NCBI GenBank assembly: GCA_003562535.1 | Contig: PWUP01000337.1 | Coordinates: 1-5,674 of the forward strand | Direction of reading: 5' to 3' | DNA length: 5,674 bases | Origin: Gammaproteobacteria bacterium | Lineage (GTDB): Bacteria > Pseudomonadota > Gammaproteobacteria > Competibacterales > Competibacteraceae | Shown here: positions 1 through 5,674 of the stretch, piece after piece | Layout of the letters: the number at the start of each line of letters is the position of its first letter | Numbering within the stretch: the first letter of the stretch is position 1 | Made by a program: the position numbers and the translations under genes | The notes under the pieces: model-generated | Told to the model about the DNA's origin: nothing | The model's input: the letters and a program-made list of their open reading frames with translations, nothing else | The model's database searches: none

Positions 1-507
1 ATGTTGCGCATAGGTTAAAAAGGCATCGCTGAGTAATAACTCCATATCGGCAAGCTGGCGCACCGTGGGTTCATAAGCAATGCGCAGACTCCGTAAATGC
101 TGCTGCAATTCCGCACGGTGATAATCTGCAGGTCGTAAACCGTCTTGACTGGCATTAGCCAAGGTGGTCAATAATTGCTCAACCAATGATCCCGGGCGTC
201 CGCGTTCGTCCAGCCAAACCGGTTTATAGGCACGGCTTTGGTAAAACACTCTCAGCCAATGAGATGAGTGCAGGGTGACTGGGCCTGTGTGCAGCACGTC
301 GTCAGAATCACTGAGCCGTTCTCGCAGGTCAGTCACCAAAGCGCGCACCAATGGCCCGGCATCGGAGCGTTGGCCGGGCTGTAATGTCCCGTTATGAGCC
401 GCCGCTAGGTAAATAGATGGGGACTCCGACTCAGTTGCAACCGCAACCGAGGGGATCGTCAGCACCAATGCTAAACTGAGCCATACGCCATTATGCATCA
501 TCATCAT
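1..507 (-). CDS. L,D-transpeptidase, YcbB/LdtD type, N-terminal part (truncated by window edge)
   Basis: Seen: an open frame of 169 codons runs from an ATG at 507 to position 1 with no stop, so the C-terminal part lies outside the window. The protein opens with four Met codons, then a hydrophobic stretch (GVWLSLALVLTIPSVAVA) and an AVA-T site typical of signal peptidase I, so export is expected. Residues about 75-165 carry the pattern of the scaffold domain that precedes the catalytic domain in YcbB/LdtD enzymes: FYQSRAYKPVWLDERGRPGS, then DGLRPADYH, then LADMELLLSDAFLTYAQ. Known: these periplasmic enzymes form 3-3 cross-links in peptidoglycan with a catalytic Cys in a YkuD domain. That domain would lie beyond the edge, so activity cannot be judged here. 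The first ATG is favoured because CAAGG lies 7 nt before it. The gene follows the amidase gene on the same strand after a 68-bp gap. Confidence 0.83.
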   Translation of the reverse strand, partial: MMMMHNGVWLSLALVLTIPSVAVATESESPSIYLAAAHNGTLQPGQRSDAGPLVRALVTDLRERLSDSDDVLHTGPVTLHSSHWLRVFYQSRAYKPVWLDERGRPGSLVEQLLTTLANASQDGLRPADYHRAELQQHLRSLRIAYEPTVRQLADMELLLSDAFLTYAQH

Positions 508-546
508 CAGTAAACCTTGTTATTTTGCGCCAGTACGTTAACCGAC

Positions 547-575
547 ATTATTTTAAATGGGTAGCAAAAAAGCAA
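547..575 (-). promoter_or_regulatory. Candidate sigma70-type promoter for the L,D-transpeptidase gene
   Basis: On the minus strand TTGCTT (575-570) is followed after 17 nt by AATAAT (552-547). The spacing is ideal, the -10 matches 5 of 6 consensus bases and the -35 only 3 of 6. The start codon lies about 40 nt downstream of the -10. The -35 overlaps the inverted repeat at 561-595. Such weak matches are common by chance in AT-rich gaps, so this is a suggestion only. Confidence 0.3.
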
Positions 576-595
576 CTAGGTTGTTTTTTTACTAC
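561..595. repeat. Near-perfect inverted repeat across the amidase stop codon; possible weak terminator
   Basis: Arms 561-576 and 580-595 are 16 nt each around a 3-nt loop (577-579). Fourteen of 16 positions pair as Watson-Crick, with one wobble and one mismatch. In the minus-strand transcript the stem places an A-run before and a U-run after the inner CAAC/GTTG pairs, so the core resembles a short bidirectional terminator. It is weak because the inner stem is only about 4 bp and AU-rich, and no U-tract follows the full stem. It encodes the last residues of the amidase (SSKKTT) and its TAG stop. It could equally slow 3' exonucleases or attenuate transcription into the transpeptidase gene. Confidence 0.4.
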
Positions 596-1946
596 TCAGC
601 ACCGTTTGGCATACCAACGCTGCCGCTAATAAGCGTTCTTCTTGATGAGGTGCCGCCATCAGCATCAGCCCCACCGGCAACCCATCAGCATCCAGACCGG
701 CAGGCAAGGTTATCGCACACAGACCCAAATAATTCGCTACACAGGTATGACTGAGACACGCAAAATTTTTGGGTCGGTACGTTTCCAAAGAGTTGAGTTC
801 AGCAATCAGCGGCGGTTGGATCGGTACGGTGGGTGCGGCAATCACATCAACGCTGGCAAACCGCGCTTGTGCCGCTGCACCCAACTGCTCATGGCGTTTT
901 AACCTCTTTAGGTACTCCCGAGCACTGATGGTTCCGCCATCAGCAATCCGCGAGCTGATGATCGGATCCAGCACCGAGCGCCACTCAGGCAACTCGGCCT
1001 CGATGAACGCATCGCATTCAGCCGCCACCACGCTGCCGATGTGTAATAACTGCTGGGCCTGTTCGGCCTCGGGAAATGCACAGTCGCTGACGCGCAGCCC
1101 AGCGTTAGCCAGTTGATCCAATGCGTCCCGCACCACGGTGGCCACTGTTGCGTCACAGTGTGACCAAAAGGGAGCGCCAGCCACTCCAATACGCACATCG
1201 GTCGGCACCCAATGAGCGTATTGGGCATTAAACCTGTGTGGATCACCCCATGCAGGGTCTAAAGCAGCAAATCCATACGCCACATCGGCTACGCTGCGAG
1301 CGAGTAAGCCGGGCGTGTCTAATGTTGTACTCAGGGGGACGATGCCCGTCGTAGACCACCTTCCGGCGGTCATTTTCAGACCCACACTACTGGTAAAACT
1401 CGCCGGAATGCGCACTGACCCCGCCGTGTCGGTACCCAAGGCCAGCAATGCGCTGCCTTCCTGCACCGACACCCCAGCCCCAGAACTCGACCCTCCGGGG
1501 GCGCGATGCTGGGTCATATCCCACGGGTTGCGTGGTGTGCCATGATGGTGATTGAGGCCGACGCCTCCAAAGGCTAATTCAACGGCTTGGGTTTTGCCGG
1601 TAATCACGGCTAATTGACGGCGAAGCGCTCGAATCAGCCAGCCTTCTTGCTGCCAACGGGCTGGCAATTCACGCACGGTACCCGCGTAAACCGGCAACCC
1701 CGCCACCCCAAAATGGTCTTTAACGGCAATCGGCATACCGGTCAGTGGTCCGGGTCGGCAACCTGCCGCTAAAGCAGCATCGGCTGCCGCCGCTTGACGC
1801 CGAGCAAACTCCGGTGCCCAGGCAATATAAGCGTTCAGCTCCGGTCGGTGACACGCGATAGCCGCCTCGGTTAACTCGGTAGCACAGGTTTGCCCCTCCG
1901 CCAAGGCGGCGGCGATGGTTGCAAGCGGTGGGTTATAGTGAGTCAT
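576..1946 (-). CDS. Amidase-signature family hydrolase
   Basis: A 456-residue protein, a normal length for the family, probably cytoplasmic since no signal peptide is seen. Known: these enzymes hydrolyse carboxamide or related C-N bonds with a Ser-cisSer-Lys triad. All three residues are visible: Lys76 in MPIAVKD, Ser153 in PGGSSSGAG, and nucleophile Ser177 in GTDTAGSVRIPA. The 24-residue gap between the two serines matches the family. The C-terminal part has the usual VIAAPTVPI and ITLPAGLDADGLPVGLMLM stretches. Substrate cannot be read from sequence. Similarity to GatA is expected for the family, but no gatB or gatC is nearby and the signature reads as a free-standing amidase. The start at 1946 leaves the full N-terminal helix region, but no clear Shine-Dalgarno precedes it. 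It is divergent from the beta-helix gene and upstream of the L,D-transpeptidase gene; a functional link to either is not shown. Confidence 0.92.
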   Translation of the reverse strand: MTHYNPPLATIAAALAEGQTCATELTEAAIACHRPELNAYIAWAPEFARRQAAAADAALAAGCRPGPLTGMPIAVKDHFGVAGLPVYAGTVRELPARWQQEGWLIRALRRQLAVITGKTQAVELAFGGVGLNHHHGTPRNPWDMTQHRAPGGSSSGAGVSVQEGSALLALGTDTAGSVRIPASFTSSVGLKMTAGRWSTTGIVPLSTTLDTPGLLARSVADVAYGFAALDPAWGDPHRFNAQYAHWVPTDVRIGVAGAPFWSHCDATVATVVRDALDQLANAGLRVSDCAFPEAEQAQQLLHIGSVVAAECDAFIEAELPEWRSVLDPIISSRIADGGTISAREYLKRLKRHEQLGAAAQARFASVDVIAAPTVPIQPPLIAELNSLETYRPKNFACLSHTCVANYLGLCAITLPAGLDADGLPVGLMLMAAPHQEERLLAAALVCQTVLSSKKTT

Positions 1947-1962
1947 GGTGACGGATAGCGTG

Positions 1963-1991
1963 TTTAAGCACAGTTAATAAGTGACTATGAT
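1963..1991 (+). promoter_or_regulatory. Candidate promoter for the beta-helix gene in the divergent intergenic region
   Basis: TTTAAG (1963-1968) and TATGAT (1986-1991) are 17 nt apart; the -10 matches 5 of 6 bases, the -35 only 3 of 6. It would leave a leader of about 95 nt before the ATG at 2093. On the opposite strand TATCAT (1992-1987) overlaps it and could be the -10 of the amidase promoter, though only a poor -35 lies upstream. Back-to-back overlapping promoters would make the two genes compete or be co-regulated. I see no convincing operator palindrome or leader structure in 1947-2092. Confidence 0.3.
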
Positions 1992-2065
1992 ACCATTTCA
2001 CGTCGTAGTTTAAGAAACCGGCTAGGCTATTTTTACGGGTCTGGTCATCCGAGCGAACAGCCATT

Positions 2066-2070
2066 AGGGG
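2066..2070 (+). promoter_or_regulatory. Shine-Dalgarno-like AGGGG at an unusual distance from the assigned start
   Basis: AGGGG is the only purine-rich ribosome-binding-like string before the beta-helix gene, but it ends 22 nt before the ATG at 2093, which is too far. It is 7 nt before an in-frame ATT at 2078, a rare start codon. Use of ATT would add five residues before the same signal peptide. ATG remains the better choice because it opens directly onto a normal signal sequence. Confidence 0.2.
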
Positions 2071-2092
2071 CTTAGCGATTGAACCTTATCGC

Positions 2093-4846
2093 ATGAATCT
2101 ATTCATTCAATTCGTTATTCTGCTTCTCGCCCTACTCGCCGCGCCGTTATCCTTCAGCCAAACGGTCTTGGTGGACACTGCGGCTGATCTGCGCCAGGCG
2201 CTGCGCAACGCCGAGGCCGGTCGGGTCATCGAAATCTTGCCAGGGGACTATTTTCTGCCCAGTCTCACTCTGCGCAACCACGGTGATGCCGATGCGCCCA
2301 TCGTCGTTCAAGCAGCAGTTCCAGGTACGGTGACGCTGTGGTCGCGGCATACCACGCTGCTAAAACTCTATGGTGCCCACTGGCAGATTAAACACATCGA
2401 TTTTCAGGGCAATAGCACTGCCAATCATGCCCTGCATATTGTGCAAGGAGCGGATGCCGTCGTGGTCGAAGGCAACCGCTTTCAGAATTTTCACGCCGCC
2501 ATCAAAGCCAATGGCGAGGGCAATCCACGGCAGTTTCCCGATAATGTGCGTATTATCCGTAATATATTCATCAATGACACTCCACGCGATACGCATTGGC
2601 CAGTAGTCCCCATCGACATCATCGGCGGGCGCAACTGGGACATCAGTGAAAATTTTATTGCCGATATCGCCCATGCTCCACAGCGTCAGGGGCGGAATAC
2701 CTCGGCGGCGTTTGTCAAAGGTGGGGCTTACGGTGCCACCTTCGACCGCAATCTAGTGATCTGCGAATGGCGCCACCACGGCGGCCAGCGGGTGGGGCTG
2801 TCGTTAGGCGGTGGCGGCACGCGCTCAGGGGCTTTTGACCGTCGTGGCATGGAACACTGTGGCAGCGGTGACTGCCCAGAAACCCGCGCCAGTCGTATGA
2901 CCAATAATATTATTCTCAATTGCCCAGAAGAACCAGGTATTTATCTCAATAACGCCAGCGATTCCTTGATTGCTAATAATACCGTCTATAACGCCTTTGG
3001 AATTCAAGCCCGCTTCCCACACACCCAGGCCGAGGTGGTTGATAATCTGCTCAGCGGTACGGTCTGGGAACGCCACGACGGCCAAGTGAACGGCCAGAAT
3101 AATGTCACCACCGGCTGGTTCGATTCGGCCAATTATCTCCCCGGATTGAAACGCCTTGTGACCGTGCCAGTGGCCGAGCATCGTATCATCTACTCTGAAT
3201 GGTTCGACCGACTGATTCGCCGCCTGTCGGCTTTGCTGATCGCCCTGTTAGACTGGCTGGCTGAGACTGTTATCGGTAAGGGCTTAAGCCGGTTTGATCA
3301 GTGGTTTTTAGCTCCCGAATGGGGCGATTTACGCTTGCTGCGCGATGACCGGATCATTGCCCAAGGCTCACTCACGCCCCAAGTCAGCCATGATTTCTGC
3401 GGTCAGCGGCGCGGCAGTCCCAGTGACATCGGTGCTATTGACTATAAATCCGGGGAGTGTGATCTGCACAGCGAATTAGTCCGCCGTCATGGCGCCCTGT
3501 TCACAGCGTTGACAGAACCAACCCAGAGCGCTGACACCGCCACGCAGTATCTTTCACCAGCACGGCTTAGCGTCCCCCCACCGCCACTGCGGATTGTCTA
3601 TGCCGATCCCAGTGATTACCAACAAAAGGCTCGAGATCTGCAAGCCGGTGACTGGCTGCAACTCGCACCTGGGGAATACCCTGAATCCCTACGTCTGCAT
3701 CGTCTGCGGGGCACTGCCGAACACCCGATTGTGATCTCCGGTCCACCACAAGGCGAACCGGCAGTGCTGGTGGGGCGGCGTGGACGCAATACCATCAGTC
3801 TGATTGATGCCGCCCATATCGTGATCCGTCATCTGACTCTAGACGGTCGCCAGCATAATATCGCGGGTGTGGTCGCCGAGGCCGACGGCCATTATGCTCA
3901 CGACATCACGATTGAGCATCTGCGCATCCATAATTACGACGGTTCTCAGGGCAACTCGGGCATCTCTACCCGTGTCCCGGCTTGGAATTGGGTCATCCGC
4001 CACAATGAAATCCGCGATGTCGGTACGGGGCTGTATTTAGGTCGCCCCGATGGTTCAGGGCCATTTATCAACGGCCTATTAGAGCATAATACTATTGTGG
4101 CTACAATGGGTTATAATGCCCAAATCAAACATCAAACTGTGCGTGATCGTCTGCCCGGCATGCCCACCGCGCCCCAGCAGACCATCATCCGTTACAACGT
4201 CTTCAGCAAAGCCGAACGCGCCAGTAGCGGTGCTCAAGCCCGTCCGAATCTGCTGCTCGGTCATTGGCCGCCCCAAGGGCCGGGCGAACACGACCGTTAT
4301 CTGGTCTATGCGAATTTATTTTATGAGAACCCGCATGAACGACTGTTTCAAGGTGAAGGCCATCTGGCGCTGTACAATAATCTGTTCATCAACCGCCGTG
4401 GTGAGGGTGTAATCGTATTACGCCATAATCATCTGCCCAAAAATATAGCGATTGTGCAGAACACCGTGGTGGCCGCAGGTTTTGGCATCCGCATTGATCA
4501 ACCGGATCGGGAGTATCAACAGCGTGTGATCGGCAATGCGGTATTTGCCGAGCCGCCTTTGGTGCTGCCGCGCCGGGTTGAACAGCGCGATAATTACACG
4601 GCTGACTTCGACGCTGCGAGTACACGACTGGCTAATCCCGATGGTGACGTAGCCAGTTTGGATATGTACCCGCAAACCGGAGCTTTGCAGGGTCGCGATG
4701 ATTTTGGGTGGATGCTCGATCTACCAGATCTAGATCGGGATTATAACCAGCGCCCCCGTCAACCGGGGTGGTATGGGGCTTATGCCAGCGGCGATCCGGT
4801 TAATCCGGGGCGTTTGCAGGGTATCGAGTCGAGTTCTATGTATTGA
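2093..4846 (+). CDS. Secreted tandem right-handed parallel beta-helix protein, polysaccharide-lyase-like
   Basis: A 917-residue exported protein. Residues 1-22 form a signal peptide with a long Leu-rich core and a likely SPase I cut after SFS; there is no lipobox. Two beta-helix units follow. Unit 1 (about 24-455) has dense N-x-(I/V/F) rungs such as VRIIRNIFI, MTNNIILN and SLIANNTVYN, a Gly-rich turn (GLSLGGGG, 235-242), and closes with RRGSPSDIGAIDY. Unit 2 (about 500-900) restarts with an equivalent opening, LQLAPGEYPESLRLHRLRGT, has rungs such as TIIRYNVF, LALYNNLFIN and IAIVQNTVV plus RPNLLLGHWP, and closes with DYNQRPRQPGWYGAY. Known: such helices occur in pectate lyase- and chondroitinase B-like carbohydrate-active proteins. 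Substrate and catalytic residues are not established; Lys209 and Lys679 sit at similar positions in the two units. A Leu-rich amphipathic segment (about 373-394) lies near the end of unit 1. The C-terminus shows no sorting signal. The sapC-like gene follows after 29 bp, suggesting co-transcription. Confidence 0.85.
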   Translation: MNLFIQFVILLLALLAAPLSFSQTVLVDTAADLRQALRNAEAGRVIEILPGDYFLPSLTLRNHGDADAPIVVQAAVPGTVTLWSRHTTLLKLYGAHWQIKHIDFQGNSTANHALHIVQGADAVVVEGNRFQNFHAAIKANGEGNPRQFPDNVRIIRNIFINDTPRDTHWPVVPIDIIGGRNWDISENFIADIAHAPQRQGRNTSAAFVKGGAYGATFDRNLVICEWRHHGGQRVGLSLGGGGTRSGAFDRRGMEHCGSGDCPETRASRMTNNIILNCPEEPGIYLNNASDSLIANNTVYNAFGIQARFPHTQAEVVDNLLSGTVWERHDGQVNGQNNVTTGWFDSANYLPGLKRLVTVPVAEHRIIYSEWFDRLIRRLSALLIALLDWLAETVIGKGLSRFDQWFLAPEWGDLRLLRDDRIIAQGSLTPQVSHDFCGQRRGSPSDIGAIDYKSGECDLHSELVRRHGALFTALTEPTQSADTATQYLSPARLSVPPPPLRIVYADPSDYQQKARDLQAGDWLQLAPGEYPESLRLHRLRGTAEHPIVISGPPQGEPAVLVGRRGRNTISLIDAAHIVIRHLTLDGRQHNIAGVVAEADGHYAHDITIEHLRIHNYDGSQGNSGISTRVPAWNWVIRHNEIRDVGTGLYLGRPDGSGPFINGLLEHNTIVATMGYNAQIKHQTVRDRLPGMPTAPQQTIIRYNVFSKAERASSGAQARPNLLLGHWPPQGPGEHDRYLVYANLFYENPHERLFQGEGHLALYNNLFINRRGEGVIVLRHNHLPKNIAIVQNTVVAAGFGIRIDQPDREYQQRVIGNAVFAEPPLVLPRRVEQRDNYTADFDAASTRLANPDGDVASLDMYPQTGALQGRDDFGWMLDLPDLDRDYNQRPRQPGWYGAYASGDPVNPGRLQGIESSSMY

Positions 4847-4875
4847 AAATTAATATTTTTAGGTAATCAGTTTTT

Positions 4876-5056
4876 ATGCAAATCACTACAGTTTCCAGCG
4901 AATGCCACGGTAATAAGGTCTGGCACAAACCCAAGGATTACCGTTTCGCAGCACAAATGGCGTGGCTGCCATTAACCGCAGCAGAAATGCCCAAAGCGGC
5001 ATTAGCCGCTCCCATTGGATTTATGCTTACCGAACAAGGTTTTACGCCCATATTAT
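4876..5056 (+). pseudogene. SapC-like gene, N-terminal fragment disrupted by an insertion sequence
   Basis: About 60 native codons read as the start of a SapC-family protein: an aromatic/basic lead (WHKPKDYRFAAQ), then LPLTAAEMPKAALAAPIGFM and GFTPIL, matching the family's N-terminal pattern of PL-x-AEF-x-KAA, PI-x-F and F-x-PV. Full SapC-family proteins are well over 200 residues, so most of the gene is missing here. The frame then runs for 36 more codons through insertion-sequence DNA to a stop at 5164-5166 and would make a 96-residue chimera. AGG at 4861-4863 lies 12 nt before the ATG, a slightly long but usable spacing. The gap to the beta-helix gene is AT-rich with no clear terminator. 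Known: the name comes from a Campylobacter S-layer locus, but the molecular role of most homologues is unclear. The rest of the gene may lie beyond the element, outside the window. Confidence 0.72.
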
Positions 5057-5674
5057 GTAACTTCTCAATAAGTCACGGCACGCCACCGGTAGGCGAAGCC
5101 CGTTGGCGCACAATATCGGGCAATGGCGGGATGGCCCCCACCTGCCCAATGCGGTCGTTGAGATAGCCCCAGAAGGAAATGCCGAGCTTGCGACAAGTTT
5201 TCTTCAGACTAGCAAAGGTGTCGCGGCAACGGCGTCCCAGTTCGCTACGGGTTCCTCCGCTGATCTTGCGCCATTTGACGTAGCCGCGGATGTCGTTCTC
5301 GCTGCCGTTGGTGTGCAACGGGATATCAGGGCGCAAAAGCACGAGAAGCAGTTCTTCTTGGTGGCTCTTGATGCGCTTCACGAGTGCATTGAGTGTAGCC
5401 CAGGAGGTCTTCTGGGTAAACAGTGCCTCGAAGCGTGCGACCAAGCCGTCTATGGCTTCGGGATCGGGATTGCACTGGTAAGCCTTAAGGTCGGCGTAGA
5501 GCGTCCATAGTTCATCGCGTACCCGCTGCTGATCCTCGCGGTGGCCATCATTCAGCGGGATCAGTTTGTGGATGAGGCGTTCAGCATGCACCCAACACAG
5601 GGCATGGAGCAGGATGGCGAACTGACCCGCGCCATCGCTGACAATGACCAGATCGCGTGAGAGTCCTTTGGCCA
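5057..5674. mobile_element. IS66-like insertion sequence, one end only
   Basis: The inferred element end is GTAACTTCTCAATAAGTCAC starting at 5057. IS66-family elements commonly begin with GTAA, and this tetranucleotide falls exactly where the SapC-like homology stops. The transposase stop codon (5073-5075) lies 16 nt inside this end, consistent with a compact element. The other end, its matching inverted repeat and the target duplication (8 bp is usual for the family) are outside the window, so the boundary is inferred and could be off by a few bases. The transposase points toward the disrupted gene, convergent with it. Confidence 0.7.
5073..5674 (-). CDS. IS66-like DDE transposase, C-terminal part (truncated by window edge)
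   Basis: The visible 199 codons are open to the window edge, so the true start is outside. A GTG at 5589-5591 could be mistaken for a start, but coding clearly continues upstream of it through LVIVSDGAGQFAILLHALCW directly into VHAERL. In the visible part Asp13 of SDGAGQF is the probable second catalytic acid, and Glu125 in HTNGSENDIRGY is the probable third. It is followed by VKWRKISGGTRSELGRR and TFASLKKTCRKLGISFWGYL, a C-terminal pattern seen in a subgroup of IS66-related transposases. The C-terminus differs from the classic IS66 TnpC tail, so the subgroup is uncertain. No frameshift or stop is seen, so the visible part looks intact and possibly recent. Role: cut-and-insert recombination of the element's ends. 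Confidence 0.85.
   Translation of the reverse strand, partial: AKGLSRDLVIVSDGAGQFAILLHALCWVHAERLIHKLIPLNDGHREDQQRVRDELWTLYADLKAYQCNPDPEAIDGLVARFEALFTQKTSWATLNALVKRIKSHQEELLLVLLRPDIPLHTNGSENDIRGYVKWRKISGGTRSELGRRCRDTFASLKKTCRKLGISFWGYLNDRIGQVGAIPPLPDIVRQRASPTGGVP

Noticed and set aside
496..507. Four consecutive ATG codons at the L,D-transpeptidase start as a slippage or regulatory device
   Set aside because: The ATG run is in frame and leads directly to a normal signal peptide; the nearby Shine-Dalgarno fits the first ATG, so simple start redundancy explains it.
557..1545. Several plus-strand open frames opposite the amidase gene (for example 557-754, 769-1116, 1315-1545)
   Set aside because: They are antisense to a complete amidase with all catalytic motifs and their translations show no recognisable domain or plausible start context.
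576..1946. GatA, the glutamyl-tRNA(Gln) amidotransferase subunit A
   Set aside because: The shared signature is family-wide; no gatB or gatC is adjacent and the surrounding motif wording is that of general amidases.
1962..2014. Repeated heptamer GTTTAAG at 1962-1968 and 2008-2014
   Set aside because: Two short AT-rich copies 46 nt apart are not enough to claim an operator.
2093..2165. Lipoprotein signal for the beta-helix protein
   Set aside because: There is no Cys near the signal-peptide end; the first Cys is residue 224.
4847..4875. Terminator between the beta-helix and sapC-like genes
   Set aside because: The gap has an AT-only partial palindrome and a T-run, but no GC-containing stem.
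5103..5510. Plus-strand open frame of 135 codons inside the insertion sequence
   Set aside because: It is antisense to the clearly coding transposase and has no family-like features.

Overview
This looks like chromosomal DNA of a Gram-negative bacterium, most likely a gammaproteobacterium. The evidence is a YcbB/LdtD-type L,D-transpeptidase with a signal peptide, a SapC-like gene, a large exported beta-helix protein and an IS66-like transposase. Base composition looks balanced to slightly GC-rich. I cannot name the genus from sequence alone. No RNA gene, CRISPR array or prophage structure is visible.

Layout. Positions 1-507 (minus strand) hold the first 169 codons of an exported L,D-transpeptidase of the YcbB/LdtD type, cut by the window edge before its catalytic domain. 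Upstream of it on the same strand, 576-1946, is a complete amidase-signature hydrolase with an intact Lys-Ser-Ser triad. A near-perfect 16-bp inverted repeat (561-595) spans the amidase stop codon, and a weak candidate promoter for the transpeptidase lies in the same gap. A 146-bp divergent intergenic region (1947-2092) separates these genes from a plus-strand unit. That unit is a 917-residue secreted protein built from two tandem right-handed parallel beta-helices (2093-4846), followed after 29 bp by a sapC-like gene (4876 onward).

The sapC-like gene is broken. After about 60 native codons the reading frame enters the end of an IS66-like insertion sequence. The inferred junction is near 5057, where the element appears to begin with GTAA. 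The element's transposase is on the minus strand (5073-5674) and runs off the window edge.

How the genes relate. The amidase and transpeptidase may be co-oriented neighbours without a shared pathway. The beta-helix protein and the SapC-like protein are close enough to be co-transcribed, and may once have formed an envelope or polysaccharide-related unit that the insertion has damaged. The most interesting object is the double beta-helix protein. Its two halves share a recognisable N-terminal motif, a similarly placed lysine and a similar C-terminal closing motif. They differ sharply in cysteine content, and a hydrophobic/amphipathic segment lies near the end of the first half.
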